A DNA stretch of 64,000 bases from Castellaniella sp034674885 (GTDB lineage: Bacteria; Pseudomonadota; Gammaproteobacteria; Burkholderiales; Burkholderiaceae_B), in NCBI RefSeq assembly GCF_034674885.1, contig NZ_JAUCDS010000011.1, positions 32,370 to 96,369 on the forward strand. The letters run 5' to 3'. Below, piece by piece: positions 1 through 8,632 of this stretch. The position numbers were made by a program, and so were the translations under genes. The notes below the pieces were generated by a model. It worked only from the letters and a program-made list of their open reading frames with translations. It made no database searches and had not been told where the DNA came from. Numbering within the stretch: position 1 is the first letter of the stretch; every line of letters starts with the position of its first letter.

Positions 1-39
1 GTCGGTGTTGGAGGCGGAAGACGTGTCGAGAGAGCTCAT
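1..39 (-). CDS. 5' end of a gene cut by the window edge (candidate hisE)
   Basis: Reading the minus strand from an ATG at 39 gives MSSLDTSSASNTD before the window ends. It lies 50 bp downstream of the hisI stop in the same direction. In related betaproteobacterial his operons the gene after hisI is usually hisE (phosphoribosyl-ATP pyrophosphohydrolase), so hisE is the first guess from position. The 13 visible residues carry no diagnostic motif, and no strong ribosome-binding site precedes the ATG, so the start itself is uncertain. Confidence 0.35.
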   Translation of the reverse strand, partial: MSSLDTSSASNTD

Positions 40-89
40 GGCAGCAATGAAATAGGACGGGCCGGCGCCGGGCGCCAGCCGGAAACGCG

Positions 90-512
90 CTAGGCGTGCG
101 GGGTGTGGTAGATGGTATCCGGGTCTTTCAGGACCGGGTCCTGCACCACCCAGGCGGGTTGGGCATCCCGCGTGTCCAGGCTGCGGAAGAAGCAACGTTC
201 GCGCCCCGTATGGCAGGCGATGCCTCCCACCTGGGTGACTTTCAACAGCAGTACGTCGCCGTCGCAGTCCAGGCGGATATCGTGGACCTGCTGGATATGA
301 CCGGATTCCTCGCCCTTGCGCCACAGGCGCTGGCGGGACCGCGAGAAATACACGGCGCGGCCGGTGAGCGCGGTTTCCTGGACGGCCTCGGCATTCATCC
401 AGGCCATCATCAGGACGGTGCCGGTATCGGCATCCTGGGCGATGGCGGGAATCAGGCCCTGAGCGTCGAAGCGCAGTTCGGCCAGCCAGGCGGGAGTCGT
501 GGTCTGTGTCAT
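90..512 (-). CDS. hisI: Phosphoribosyl-AMP cyclohydrolase HisI
   Basis: This 140-residue cytoplasmic enzyme opens the adenine ring of phosphoribosyl-AMP, the third step of histidine synthesis. The metal-binding Asp/Cys cluster D82-C83-D84-G85-D86 is present, as are the zinc cysteines C100 and C107 in the GGIACHTGRERCFF segment. The length is that of a monofunctional HisI; there is no fused HisE domain, so the pyrophosphohydrolase must be a separate gene (perhaps the truncated gene just downstream). Its ATG overlaps the hisF stop by 4 bp, which implies translational coupling at the end of the his operon. Confidence 0.96.
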   Translation of the reverse strand: MTQTTTPAWLAELRFDAQGLIPAIAQDADTGTVLMMAWMNAEAVQETALTGRAVYFSRSRQRLWRKGEESGHIQQVHDIRLDCDGDVLLLKVTQVGGIACHTGRERCFFRSLDTRDAQPAWVVQDPVLKDPDTIYHTPHA

Positions 513-1348
513 CGCCGCACCCGGATGCCCTGGGCAGCCAGGAAGTCCTTGGCCTCGGCCAGGGTATGCTGGCCGAAGTGGAAGATGCTGGCCGCCAGCA
601 CGGCGCTGGCGTGGCCCTGGGTGACGCCGTCGGCCAGGTGCTGCAGATTGCCCACGCCGCCCGAGGCGATGACGGGCACGGGCACCGCATCAGAGACGGC
701 GCGGGTCAATTCCAGGTCGAAGCCGGACTTGGTGCCATCGCGGTCCATGCTGGTCAGCAGCAGTTCACCCGCACCCAGATCGGCCATGCGGCGTGCCCAT
801 TGCACGGCGTCCAGACCGGTGCCTTTGCGCCCGCCATGAGTGAAAATTTCCCAACGCGGGGGCTCGCCGGTGGCCGAGACACGGCGCGCGTCCAGGGCCA
901 CCACGATGCATTGGGAGCCGTGGTGGGCAGCGGCCTCGGCGACCAGTTCGGGGCGTGCGACCGCTGCGCTGTTGATCGAGACCTTGTCGGCGCCGGCGTC
1001 CAGCAGGCGCTGGATGTCGGACACCTGGCGCACGCCGCCGCCGACGGTCAGCGGGATGAAGACCTGGCGGGCCACCGATTCGATGATGGGCAGGATCAGG
1101 TCGCGGTCGTCGGATGTGGCCGTGATGTCCAGGAAGGTCAGTTCGTCGGCGCCCTGCTCGTCGTAGCGGCGGGCGATCTCCACCGGGTCGCCGGCGTCGG
1201 TCAGGTTGACGAAATTGACGCCTTTGACCACCCTGCCTGCGTTGACGTCCAGGCAGGGGATGATGCGGCAGCACAGGCCCGAGTCGCCGGATGCCGGGAC
1301 TGAGGAATGGGGCGTGGCGGCGTTACGTAGGTCGGATGAGCCCGTCAT
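509..1348 (-). CDS. hisF: Imidazole glycerol phosphate synthase cyclase subunit HisF
   Basis: A (beta/alpha)8-barrel subunit of 279 residues that uses ammonia delivered by HisH to form imidazole glycerol phosphate and AICAR. The catalytic aspartates are visible as D34 in IIPCLDVNAGRVVKG and D201 in LLTSMDRDGTKSG, with phosphate-binding glycines in TVGGGVR and VIASGGVG. The ATG at 1348 overlaps the hisA stop as ATGA, which fixes the start although the frame stays open much further upstream. About 23 residues precede the usual family start, so the N-terminus is longer than typical HisF. Confidence 0.96.
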   Translation of the reverse strand: MTGSSDLRNAATPHSSVPASGDSGLCCRIIPCLDVNAGRVVKGVNFVNLTDAGDPVEIARRYDEQGADELTFLDITATSDDRDLILPIIESVARQVFIPLTVGGGVRQVSDIQRLLDAGADKVSINSAAVARPELVAEAAAHHGSQCIVVALDARRVSATGEPPRWEIFTHGGRKGTGLDAVQWARRMADLGAGELLLTSMDRDGTKSGFDLELTRAVSDAVPVPVIASGGVGNLQHLADGVTQGHASAVLAASIFHFGQHTLAEAKDFLAAQGIRVRR

Positions 1349-2118
1349 GAGGGCTGCCCGGCAGCGGCATCGTCCTCGGTGCCGCACAGCGTGTCGGCCA
1401 GGGCCTGGGCGTCGGCGAAGTCCAGCGTGCCTTCGTAGATGCTGCGCCCCAGGATGGCGCCGTCGATGCCCTGATCGGCCACGGCGCACAGCGCGCGGAT
1501 GTCGTCCAGGGATGCCACGCCACCAGAGGCGATGACAGGGATGCGGACCTGCTGCGCCAGGCGCACGGTGGCCTCGACGTTGACGCCGCTGAGCATGCCG
1601 TCGCGGCCGATATCGGTGTAGATGATGGATTCGCAGCCGTAGTCTTCGAATTTCCGGGCGAGGTCCGCGACATCGTGGCGGGTCAGTTTGGACCAGCCGT
1701 CGGTAGCGACCTTGCCGTCGCGGGCATCCAGGCCGACGATGATGTGGCCGGGAAAGGCCGAGCAGGCATCGCTGAGAAAGCCGGGGTCCTTCACGGCCGC
1801 TGTGCCGATGATCACGTAGGAAATGCCGTTGTCCAGATAGTATTCGACCGTGTCCAGGTCGCGGATGCCGCCGCCGATCTGGATGGGAAGGTCTTCGTCG
1901 GTGGCGTCCACGATGGCCTGGATGGCGGCGCGGTTGCGCGGCTTGCCGGCGATGGCGCCGTTCAGGTCCACCAGGTGCAGGCGGCGGGCGCCCAGGTCGG
2001 CCCACTGGGTCGCCATGGCGGCGGGATCTTCGGAAAAGACGGTGGCGTCAGCCAGGTCGCCCTGGCGCAGGCGCACGCAGTGCCCGTCTTTGAGGTCGAT
2101 GGCGGGGATCAGAAGCAT
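1345..2118 (-). CDS. hisA: ProFAR isomerase HisA
   Basis: This 257-residue (beta/alpha)8-barrel performs the Amadori rearrangement of ProFAR to PRFAR, the substrate of HisHF. The start MLLIPAIDLKDGHCVRLRQG is the conserved HisA N-terminus with the first catalytic Asp (D8). The second half carries the DIGRDGMLSG and VIASGGVAS phosphate-binding segments. It is co-directional with hisH upstream (47 bp gap) and overlaps hisF by 4 bp. An open frame continues upstream of 2118 but adds no homologous sequence. Confidence 0.96.
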   Translation of the reverse strand: MLLIPAIDLKDGHCVRLRQGDLADATVFSEDPAAMATQWADLGARRLHLVDLNGAIAGKPRNRAAIQAIVDATDEDLPIQIGGGIRDLDTVEYYLDNGISYVIIGTAAVKDPGFLSDACSAFPGHIIVGLDARDGKVATDGWSKLTRHDVADLARKFEDYGCESIIYTDIGRDGMLSGVNVEATVRLAQQVRIPVIASGGVASLDDIRALCAVADQGIDGAILGRSIYEGTLDFADAQALADTLCGTEDDAAAGQPS

Positions 2119-2165
2119 GGTCGTCGTGTCAGTGCAGAAGGGATGGTAAACACCGAAGGTGGAAA

Positions 2166-2816
2166 TCAGGGCTGCCAGCGGCTGAAGTTCTGGTAGATCT
2201 GCAGGCCGGGCGCTGCGCTCTTTTCTGGGTGAAACTGTACGGCAAAAATATTGTCGGCTGCAACGGCGCAGCAAAACGGCTGTCCGTAGAGGCTGGTGGC
2301 GACCGTCAGGTCCGCGTCGTCCGGCTGGGCGTAGTAGCTGTGCACGAAGTAGAACGGCGTGTCCTGGGCGACGCCATCCCAGATCGGGTGGGACCGGGTT
2401 TGCGTCACGGCGTTCCAGCCCATGTGGGGGATTTTCAGTCGGCCTGCATCGTGATCGGCGGACGGTTGCTCGAAGGCTGTCCCCTGGAAGCGCCGTACCC
2501 GGCCAGGGAACAGGCCCAGGCCGGGGGTGTCGCCCTCGTCGCTACCGTCGAACAGCATCTGCTCGCCCACGCAGACGCCCAGCAGCGGCTTGTCGCGGGC
2601 AGCCCGCAGCACGGCATCGCGCAGGCCCGAGGTATCCAGCGTGCGCATGCAGTCCGGCATGGCCCCCTGGCCGGGGAAGACGATGCGGTCGGCGGCCTGG
2701 ATGTCGGCGGCCTGACGGGCGATGCGGATATCGTGGTCCGGGGCGGCTGCCTGCAAGGCGCGGGCTACCGAGTGGAAGTTGCCCATGCCGTAATCGACGA
2801 TGGCGATGCGTGTCAC
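2166..2816 (-). CDS. hisH: Imidazole glycerol phosphate synthase glutaminase subunit HisH
   Basis: A class-I glutamine amidotransferase of 216 residues that supplies ammonia to HisF. The catalytic triad is visible as C82 (GVCVGEQ), H196 and E198 (QFHPEKS), with the oxyanion segment PGQGAM near residue 48. The best start is a GTG at 2816 giving VTRIAIVDYGMGNF, preceded by AGGA about 10 nt away; the frame is open for another 57 codons upstream but that part is not HisH-like. The nucleophile elbow reads GVCVGEQ rather than the more common GICLGMQ. Confidence 0.95.
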   Translation of the reverse strand: MTRIAIVDYGMGNFHSVARALQAAAPDHDIRIARQAADIQAADRIVFPGQGAMPDCMRTLDTSGLRDAVLRAARDKPLLGVCVGEQMLFDGSDEGDTPGLGLFPGRVRRFQGTAFEQPSADHDAGRLKIPHMGWNAVTQTRSHPIWDGVAQDTPFYFVHSYYAQPDDADLTVATSLYGQPFCCAVAADNIFAVQFHPEKSAAPGLQIYQNFSRWQP

Positions 2817-2871
2817 GATGCGGGTGTCCTGGGTAGGGTGCGGTCCGAACAGTCGAACGGACCTGGCGGGA

Positions 2872-3459
2872 TCAGAGCGCGCCCTTGGTCGAGGGGATCG
2901 TGCCACCGGCGCGAGGGTCGACTTCCGTGGCCGCGCGCAGGGCTCGGCCGAATGCCTTGAAGATGGTCTCGCACTGGTGGTGGGCATTTTCTCCGCGCAG
3001 GTTGTCGATGTGCACGGTGGCCAGTGCGTGGTTCACGAAACCCTGGAAAAATTCACGGGCCAGGTCGACGTCGAAGCTGCCGATGCGAGCGCGGGCGTAA
3101 TCCACGTGGTAGAACAGGCCCGGGCGCCCGGACAGGTCCACCACCACGCGCGACAGCGCCTCGTCCAGTGGTACGTAGGCGTGGCCGTAGCGGCGCAGGC
3201 CGGCTTTGTTGCCGACTGCGGCGGCGAAGGCCTGGCCCAGGGTGATGCCGACGTCCTCGACGCTATGGTGGTCGTCGATGTGGGTGTCGCCGTCGCAATG
3301 GATGTCCAGGTCGAACAGGCCGTGGCGGGCGATCTGGTCCAGCATGTGGTCCAGGAACGGCACGCCGGTATTCAATGTACGGGTGCCCGTGCCGTCCAGA
3401 TTAAGGGCGACTCGGATGCGGGTTTCCTGGGTGTTGCGTTCGATGGTGGCGGTGCGCAT
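2872..3459 (-). CDS. hisB: Imidazoleglycerol-phosphate dehydratase HisB
   Basis: A monofunctional dehydratase of 195 residues that converts imidazole glycerol phosphate to imidazole acetol phosphate. The two manganese-binding repeats are visible: DDHHSVED near residue 62 and ENAHHQCE near residue 157. The length matches the single-domain enzyme, so histidinol-phosphate phosphatase must be encoded elsewhere. In relatives hisC stands between hisD and hisB; here only 36 bp separate the two genes. Confidence 0.96.
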   Translation of the reverse strand: MRTATIERNTQETRIRVALNLDGTGTRTLNTGVPFLDHMLDQIARHGLFDLDIHCDGDTHIDDHHSVEDVGITLGQAFAAAVGNKAGLRRYGHAYVPLDEALSRVVVDLSGRPGLFYHVDYARARIGSFDVDLAREFFQGFVNHALATVHIDNLRGENAHHQCETIFKAFGRALRAATEVDPRAGGTIPSTKGAL

Positions 3460-3495
3460 GGCGGGGGCAAAGTCCTGATGGGGCTGGCGGCGGCC

Positions 3496-4803
3496 TCAGG
3501 CCGGCGTATTCAGACGCAGCGTGGCGCTGGCGGCGTGGGCGTGCAGCCCCTCGCCGGTCGCCAGCGTGGCGGCAATGCGGCCCAGCGTCTGGGCACCGGC
3601 AGCCGAAACCTGGATCAGGCTGCTGCGTTTCTGAAAATCATACACGCCCAGGGGCGAGGAAAACCGGGCGGTGCGGGCGGTGGGCAGGACGTGGTTGGGT
3701 CCGGCGCAGTAATCGCCCAGGGATTCGGAACTGTAGGCGCCCAGGAAGATCGCGCCAGCGTGGCGGATCTGCGGCAGCAGGGCCTGCGGGTCACGGGTGG
3801 AGAGTTCCAGGTGTTCCGGTGCGATGCGGTTGACGATGGCGCAGGCCTGGCCCAGGTCGGCCGTCTGGATCAGGGCCCCGCGCCGGGACAGGCTGACGCG
3901 CAGGATATCGGCGCGGGGCTGTTCGGGCAGCAGGCGTTCGATGGCGGCGTGGACGGCGTCCAGGTAGGCGGCATCCGGGCACAGCAGGATGGCTTGGGCG
4001 AGCTCGTCGTGTTCGGCCTGGGAGAACAGGTCGATGGCCAGCCAGTCGGCGGGGGTGCTGCCATCGGCCACGATCAGGATTTCGGACGGCCCGGCGATCA
4101 TGTCGATGCCGACGGTACCGAAGACGCGGCGTTTGGCGGCTGCCACATAGGCGTTGCCCGGGCCGACGATCTTGTCCACGGCGGCCAGGGTCTGCGTGCC
4201 GTAGGCCAGCGCGCCGACGGCCTGGGCCCCGCCGATGGCGAACATTCGGTCGACGCCACCCAGTGCGGCGGCGGCCAGCACCATCGGGTTGCGCACGCCC
4301 CCCGGGGTGGGCGTGACCATGATCAGTTCGGGGACGCCTGCGACCTTGGCCGGGATGGCGTTCATCAGCACCGATGAGGGGTATGCGGCCTTGCCGCCGG
4401 GGACGTACAGGCCCACGCGGTCCAGAGGTGTGATCTGCTGGCCCAGCATCGTGCCGTCAGGTTCGGTGTAGGTCCAGGTTTCGGCGCGTTGGCGTTCGTG
4501 GTAGCGGCGCACGCGGTCGGCGGCGGCTTCCAGTGCGCTGCGTTGGTCCGCCGGCAGGGCGTCGAGCGCAGCCTGCCAGTCTGCGCGAGGGATCTCGAGT
4601 GCTGGCAGTTGGTCGGCCTGAACGTGGTCGAAGCGGGCCGTGTAGTCGAGCACCGCCGCATCGCCGCGTGTCTGCACGTCATGCAGGATGTCGCGCACCG
4701 TGGCTTCGATGGTTTCGTCCTGCGAGGCGTCGTAGGCCAGCAGGCGGGTCAGGGCCGCATCAAAATCGGCGGCGCGGGCATCCAGGCGGTTGATCAGGGA
4801 CAT
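3496..4803 (-). CDS. hisD: Histidinol dehydrogenase HisD
   Basis: This zinc enzyme of 435 residues carries out the last two NAD-dependent oxidations from L-histidinol to L-histidine. It shows the VGLYVPGG and VGPGNAYV nucleotide-binding segments, the zinc-site glutamine/histidine of LFSQAEHDE, and the catalytic APEHLE pair near residue 330. The C-terminal GPNHVLPT and EGL segments are intact, and the length is typical. It follows hisG by 33 bp on the same strand and is inferred to be co-transcribed with it. Confidence 0.97.
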   Translation of the reverse strand: MSLINRLDARAADFDAALTRLLAYDASQDETIEATVRDILHDVQTRGDAAVLDYTARFDHVQADQLPALEIPRADWQAALDALPADQRSALEAAADRVRRYHERQRAETWTYTEPDGTMLGQQITPLDRVGLYVPGGKAAYPSSVLMNAIPAKVAGVPELIMVTPTPGGVRNPMVLAAAALGGVDRMFAIGGAQAVGALAYGTQTLAAVDKIVGPGNAYVAAAKRRVFGTVGIDMIAGPSEILIVADGSTPADWLAIDLFSQAEHDELAQAILLCPDAAYLDAVHAAIERLLPEQPRADILRVSLSRRGALIQTADLGQACAIVNRIAPEHLELSTRDPQALLPQIRHAGAIFLGAYSSESLGDYCAGPNHVLPTARTARFSSPLGVYDFQKRSSLIQVSAAGAQTLGRIAATLATGEGLHAHAASATLRLNTPA

Positions 4804-4836
4804 GGCGGCAACAATGGGGTAAAGACCTATCTTACT

Positions 4837-5502
4837 TCAGGCCATCTGCGTGGACGCCTGGGCGAAGGCGTCCAGGAAGGGCTGCAGGCGCGGGCCGTGC
4901 ATTTTCAGGGCCGCCTGGTTGACGATCAGGCGCGACGAGATCTGGCGGATTTCCTCGACTTCGACCAGGCGGTTGGCGCGCAGCGTGCCGCCCGAAGACA
5001 CCAGGTCGACGATGGCGTCGGCCAGCCCGACCAGCGGGGCCAGTTCCATCGAGCCGTAGAGCTTGATGATGTCCACGTGCACGCCCTTGGCGGCGAAGTG
5101 CTCGCGGGCTGCGCGCACGTATTTGGTGGCGATGCGCAGCCGCGAACCCTGGCGTACGGCCGTCTGGTAGTCGAAGCCTTCCGGGGCGGCGACGCACAGG
5201 CGGCAGCGGGCGATGTTCAGGTCGATGGGCTGGTACAGGCCGCCGGGGTGCTGGGCCATGTGTTCGTGCAGCACGTCTTTTCCGGCGATGCCGAAATCCG
5301 CCGCCCCGTATTGCACGTAGGTGGGCACGTCGGAGGCCCGCACGATGATGATGCGCAGGTTGTCGGAATCTGTCGGCAGGATGAGTTTGCGCGAGGTTTC
5401 TGGATTTTCCGGCACGCCCACGCCGGCCGCCGCCAGCAGCGGCAGGGTTTCTTCGAAGATGCGGCCTTTGGACAGGGCCAGGGTCAGCGGGGCTTGTGCC
5501 AT
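4837..5502 (-). CDS. hisG: ATP phosphoribosyltransferase, short form HisG
   Basis: HisG condenses ATP with PRPP, the committed step of histidine synthesis. At 221 residues it is the short form: it has the catalytic domain (LALSKGRIFEETLPLL at the start, GAADFGIAGKDVL, and the PRPP-binding DLVSSGGTLRANRL) but no C-terminal regulatory domain. Family knowledge says short HisG needs the HisZ regulatory subunit, which is not in this window. It is the first his gene of the block, only 10 bp downstream of murA, so transcription probably reads through from murA. Confidence 0.95.
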   Translation of the reverse strand: MAQAPLTLALSKGRIFEETLPLLAAAGVGVPENPETSRKLILPTDSDNLRIIIVRASDVPTYVQYGAADFGIAGKDVLHEHMAQHPGGLYQPIDLNIARCRLCVAAPEGFDYQTAVRQGSRLRIATKYVRAAREHFAAKGVHVDIIKLYGSMELAPLVGLADAIVDLVSSGGTLRANRLVEVEEIRQISSRLIVNQAALKMHGPRLQPFLDAFAQASTQMA

Positions 5503-5512
5503 TGCGGTATGC

Positions 5513-6766
5513 CTATTGAATGCGTTGGATGTCCGCGCCGAGCGCCTGGAGTTTGTGTTCCATGCGTTCGTAGCCCCGGTCCAGGTGGTAGATGCGTTCG
5601 ACCGTGGTCTGGCCCTGGGCCGCCAGGCCGGCGATGACCAGGCTGGCGGATGCGCGCAGGTCGGTGGCCATGACGGTGGCGCCCAGCAGTTCCGGGTGGC
5701 CCTTGACGATGGCGGTGTGGCCGTCGATTTCGATGTCCGCGCCCATGCGGCAGAGTTCCTGCACGTGCATGTAGCGGTTCTCGAAGATGTTCTCCGTGAT
5801 CACTGCGGTGCCTTCGGCCAGTGTGTTCAAGGCCATCAGCTGGGCCTGCATGTCGGTCGGGAACCCCGGATATTCGCTGGTGCGAAAACCCGTGGCGCGC
5901 GGACGGCCGGTCATGCGGGCGCGTATCCAGTCCGGGCCGGTGGTGATTTCCAGGCCGGTGTCGCGCAGTTTGTCCAGCACGGCGCCCAGAGTGTCGGGGG
6001 CCGCGCGGCGCAGGGTGATGTCGCCGCCCGTGGCCGCGACGGCGCACAGGAAGGTGCCAGCCTCGATGCGGTCTGGCACTACTTGGTGGTGCGCGCCATG
6101 CAGGCGCTCGACGCCTTCGATGACGATGCGGTCGGTGCCGTGGCCTTCGATGTGGGCGCCCATGGCGATCAGCACGCGGGCCAGGTCCACGACTTCGGGT
6201 TCGCAGGCGGCGTTTTCCAGCACGGTGCGGCCTTCGGCCAGGGTGGCGGCCATCAGCAGGTTTTCCGTGCCCGTGACGGTGACCATGTCGGTCAGGATGC
6301 TGGCGCCGCGCAGGCGGGTGGCCTCGGCGACGACGAAACCGTGTTCGATGCGGATCTGGGCGCCCATGGCCGCCAGGCCCTTGATGTGCTGGTCCACGGG
6401 GCGCTGGCCGATGGCGCAGCCGCCCGGCAGGCTGACCCGTGCGCGGCCGAAGCGCGCCAGCAGCGGCCCCAGCACCAGGATGGAAGCCCGCATGGTCTTG
6501 ACCAATTCGTAGGGGGCTTCCTGGCTGTGGATCTGGTCGGCCTGCAGCGTGACTTGTTCGGTGCCGGGGCGGTGGGTGCGCACACCCATGCGTTCCAGCA
6601 GCGTCAGGGTGGTGCCGATGTCGCGCAACGCCGGGATGTTGCCCAGCACCAGCGGTTCGTCGGTCAGCAGCGCGGCGCACAGGATGGGCAGCGCGGCGTT
6701 CTTCGCCCCCGAAATGGTGACTTCGCCGTGCAGCGGGCGTCCGCCCTGGATCTGGAGTTTATCCAT
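5513..6766 (-). CDS. murA: UDP-N-acetylglucosamine 1-carboxyvinyltransferase MurA
   Basis: MurA transfers enolpyruvate from PEP to UDP-GlcNAc, the first committed step of peptidoglycan precursor synthesis. The 417-residue protein has K22-N23 (GAKNAALP), the catalytic cysteine C117 in the mobile loop GGCAIGQRPVDQH (the fosfomycin target), and the C-terminal RTSEYPGFPTDMQAQ segment. The ATG at 6766 overlaps the end of the bolA gene by 8 bp and is preceded by AGGA. The order bolA-murA-hisG is common in Burkholderiales. Confidence 0.97.
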   Translation of the reverse strand: MDKLQIQGGRPLHGEVTISGAKNAALPILCAALLTDEPLVLGNIPALRDIGTTLTLLERMGVRTHRPGTEQVTLQADQIHSQEAPYELVKTMRASILVLGPLLARFGRARVSLPGGCAIGQRPVDQHIKGLAAMGAQIRIEHGFVVAEATRLRGASILTDMVTVTGTENLLMAATLAEGRTVLENAACEPEVVDLARVLIAMGAHIEGHGTDRIVIEGVERLHGAHHQVVPDRIEAGTFLCAVAATGGDITLRRAAPDTLGAVLDKLRDTGLEITTGPDWIRARMTGRPRATGFRTSEYPGFPTDMQAQLMALNTLAEGTAVITENIFENRYMHVQELCRMGADIEIDGHTAIVKGHPELLGATVMATDLRASASLVIAGLAAQGQTTVERIYHLDRGYERMEHKLQALGADIQRIQ

Positions 6767-7013
6767 TGTCGTCCTGGGTGGCGGCGTATTCTGCCGGGGT
6801 CAGGTTGCGCATCGACAGGGCGTGGATTTCAGCCCGCATGCGATCGCCCAGCGCCTGGTAGACCGTGCGGTGGCGCGCCAGGGTGTTCTGGCCTTCAAAG
6901 GCCTTGCTGACGATCAGGGCCTCGAAGTGGGCACCGTCGCCATAGACTTCCAGGTGTTCGCAGTCGAGGTGCTCGGCGATGTACTGGCGGACGTGGTCGG
7001 GGGTCGGCTGCAT
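6759..7013 (-). CDS. BolA/IbaG-family protein
   Basis: A small protein of 84 residues with the class II KH-like BolA fold. The conserved core is HFEALIVSKAFEGQNTLARHRTVYQALG followed by EIHALSMRNLTPAEY; the histidines of this core take part in shared Fe-S binding with monothiol glutaredoxins in characterised homologues. Its place directly before murA parallels E. coli ibaG (yrbA), so it is closer to IbaG than to BolA proper. A role in iron-sulfur handling or acid stress is family inference. Confidence 0.9.
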   Translation of the reverse strand: MQPTPDHVRQYIAEHLDCEHLEVYGDGAHFEALIVSKAFEGQNTLARHRTVYQALGDRMRAEIHALSMRNLTPAEYAATQDDNG

Positions 7014-7017
7014 GGGC

Positions 7018-7809
7018 TTAGCTCCGTAGTTTGTAGCCGCGCGCCAGCAGGCGCAGGGCGAAAAGGCTGAGAACGACGGCGACGGTCAGCACTACGGCCA
7101 ATCCGTGCCAGGGGGAAACGTCGGAGACGGCGAAAAAGCCGTAGCGGAACCCGTCGATCATGTAGAACACCGGGTTCCAGCCCGACACGGCCTGCCAGAA
7201 GGGAGGCAGGCTGTGGATGGAATAGAACACGCCCGACAGAAAGGTCGCGGGCACGATCAGGAAGTTCTGGAAGGCGGCCAACTGGTCGAATTTTTCCGAC
7301 CACAGGCCGGCGATCAGGCCCAGCGTGCCCAGGATCCAGCAGGACAGAATGGCGAAGGCCAGCAGCCAGATGGGTTCGGTGACCGGCAGGCGGACGAAGA
7401 ACAGCGCCATGGCCCAGATGCAGATACCTACGGCCAGGCCGCGCATGACGGCGGCCAGCAGATAGGCGACGAAGATCTGGCGGTGCGAGAAGGGCGGCAG
7501 CAGCACGAAGATCAGGTTGCCGGTGATGCGGCTCTGGATCAGCGACGACGAGGGGTTGGCGAAGCTGTTTTGCAGCATGCTCATCATGATCAGGCCGGGG
7601 ATCAGGAAGGCGGTATAGGACAGGCTGCCGTAGACCTGCACGCGGTCTTCCAGCACGTGGGAGAAGATCAGCAGGTACAGCAGCGCCGTCACCACCGGGG
7701 CGGCGATGGTCTGCAGGCCGACCTTCCAGAAGCGCATCAGTTCTTTGTGCAGCAGGGTCGGGAAGCCCGAACCCATGGCGGGGCGGGTCTGTGCCACGGG
7801 TCGGATCAC
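7018..7809 (-). CDS. ABC-2 type exporter permease (YadH-like)
   Basis: An integral membrane protein of 263 residues with about six hydrophobic segments, including APVVTALLYLLIFSHVLE near the N-terminus and the ABC-2 signature region GLWSEKFDQLAAFQNFLIVPATFLSGVFYSI. A GTG at 7809 is the preferred start: it overlaps the ATPase stop as GTGA and has GGAGG 7 nt upstream, while the ATG at 7776 has no ribosome-binding site. It pairs with the following ATPase gene as a YadGH-type exporter. The substrate is unknown; the position beside mla and murA suggests envelope material. Confidence 0.9.
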   Translation of the reverse strand: MIRPVAQTRPAMGSGFPTLLHKELMRFWKVGLQTIAAPVVTALLYLLIFSHVLEDRVQVYGSLSYTAFLIPGLIMMSMLQNSFANPSSSLIQSRITGNLIFVLLPPFSHRQIFVAYLLAAVMRGLAVGICIWAMALFFVRLPVTEPIWLLAFAILSCWILGTLGLIAGLWSEKFDQLAAFQNFLIVPATFLSGVFYSIHSLPPFWQAVSGWNPVFYMIDGFRYGFFAVSDVSPWHGLAVVLTVAVVLSLFALRLLARGYKLRS

Positions 7810-8597
7810 AGTTCGGCCTCCAGCAGGGAATCGTCGTGCATGATGTGGACGAAGGCGTCCTCGAGGTCGGCCCCGCCGAAGCGGGCCATCAGGGCCTGGG
7901 TGGTGTCCAGGGCCACGACGTGGCCGGATTTCAGCATGGCCACGCGCCCGCACAGGGATTCGGCTTCTTCCAGGTAGTGCGTGGTCAACAGGATGGTGTG
8001 GCCCGCCTGGTTCAGGCGCGTGATGAAGTCCCACAGGGTGCGGCGCAAGTCCACGTCCACGCCAGCTGTGGGTTCGTCCAGAATGATGACGGGCGGACGG
8101 TGCACCAGGGCCTGGGCCACCAGCACACGGCGCTTCATGCCGCCCGACAGGGCCCGCATGTTGACGTCGGCCTTGTCCAGCAGGCCCAGGTTGTCCAGGA
8201 TCTCGTCGATCCAATCGTCGTTGTTGCGCAGGCCGAAATAGCCGGATTGCAGGCGCAGTGTTTCACGCACGGTGAAGAAGGGGTCGTAGACGATTTCCTG
8301 GGGGACGACCCCCAGTGATTGACGGGCACGGCGAAAATCGTCGACGACGTCGTGGCCGCAGACCCGGGCGCTGCCCGAGGTGGCATGCGCCAGGCCGGCC
8401 AGCACCGAAATCAGCGTGGTCTTGCCGGCGCCGTTGGGCCCCAGCAGGCCGAAGAATTCGCCGTGTTCGATGGTCAGGCTGACGTCGTGCAGCGCCTGGA
8501 ATCCGGCGGGTGCGGGACGGCCTGCCAGCCGATCACGCAGGGATCGCTGGGCCGGAGCATAGATTTTGGAGACGTGTTGCAGGTCTAGAGCGGGCAT
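7806..8597 (-). CDS. ABC exporter ATPase (YadG-like)
   Basis: A nucleotide-binding subunit of 263 residues that powers the adjacent ABC-2 permease. Walker A is GPNGAGKTT, the signature is LSGGMKRRV, Walker B is VIILDEPTAG, and the H-loop follows in LLTTHYLEEAE. The ATG at 8597 (MPALDLQHVSKIY) is chosen because the family begins there; 11 codons are open upstream from 8630. No clear ribosome-binding site precedes it. A perfect 11-bp hairpin lies 8-35 nt upstream of the start, in the space where the leader should be. Confidence 0.91.
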   Translation of the reverse strand: MPALDLQHVSKIYAPAQRSLRDRLAGRPAPAGFQALHDVSLTIEHGEFFGLLGPNGAGKTTLISVLAGLAHATSGSARVCGHDVVDDFRRARQSLGVVPQEIVYDPFFTVRETLRLQSGYFGLRNNDDWIDEILDNLGLLDKADVNMRALSGGMKRRVLVAQALVHRPPVIILDEPTAGVDVDLRRTLWDFITRLNQAGHTILLTTHYLEEAESLCGRVAMLKSGHVVALDTTQALMARFGGADLEDAFVHIMHDDSLLEAEL

Positions 8598-8604
8598 GAG
8601 CAGA

Positions 8605-8632
8605 CAATGGCGCCCCAAAATGGGCGCCATTG
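8605..8632 (-). terminator. Hairpin just upstream of the exporter ATPase gene
   Basis: CAATGGCGCCC (8605-8615) and its exact complement GGGCGCCATTG (8622-8632) flank a 6-nt loop. On the minus strand the hairpin follows mlaC by 43 bp and precedes the ATPase ATG by 8 bp. It has no uridine tract, so it could be a weak terminator or attenuator. A TATAAT hexamer at 8641-8636 may start transcription just before it. Confidence 0.55.

Noticed and set aside
509..2005. Possible HisA-HisF fusion, since the hisF frame is open far upstream
   Set aside because: The upstream part is Arg/Pro/His-rich shadow of hisA, and the ATG at 1348 overlaps the hisA stop as expected for coupled genes.
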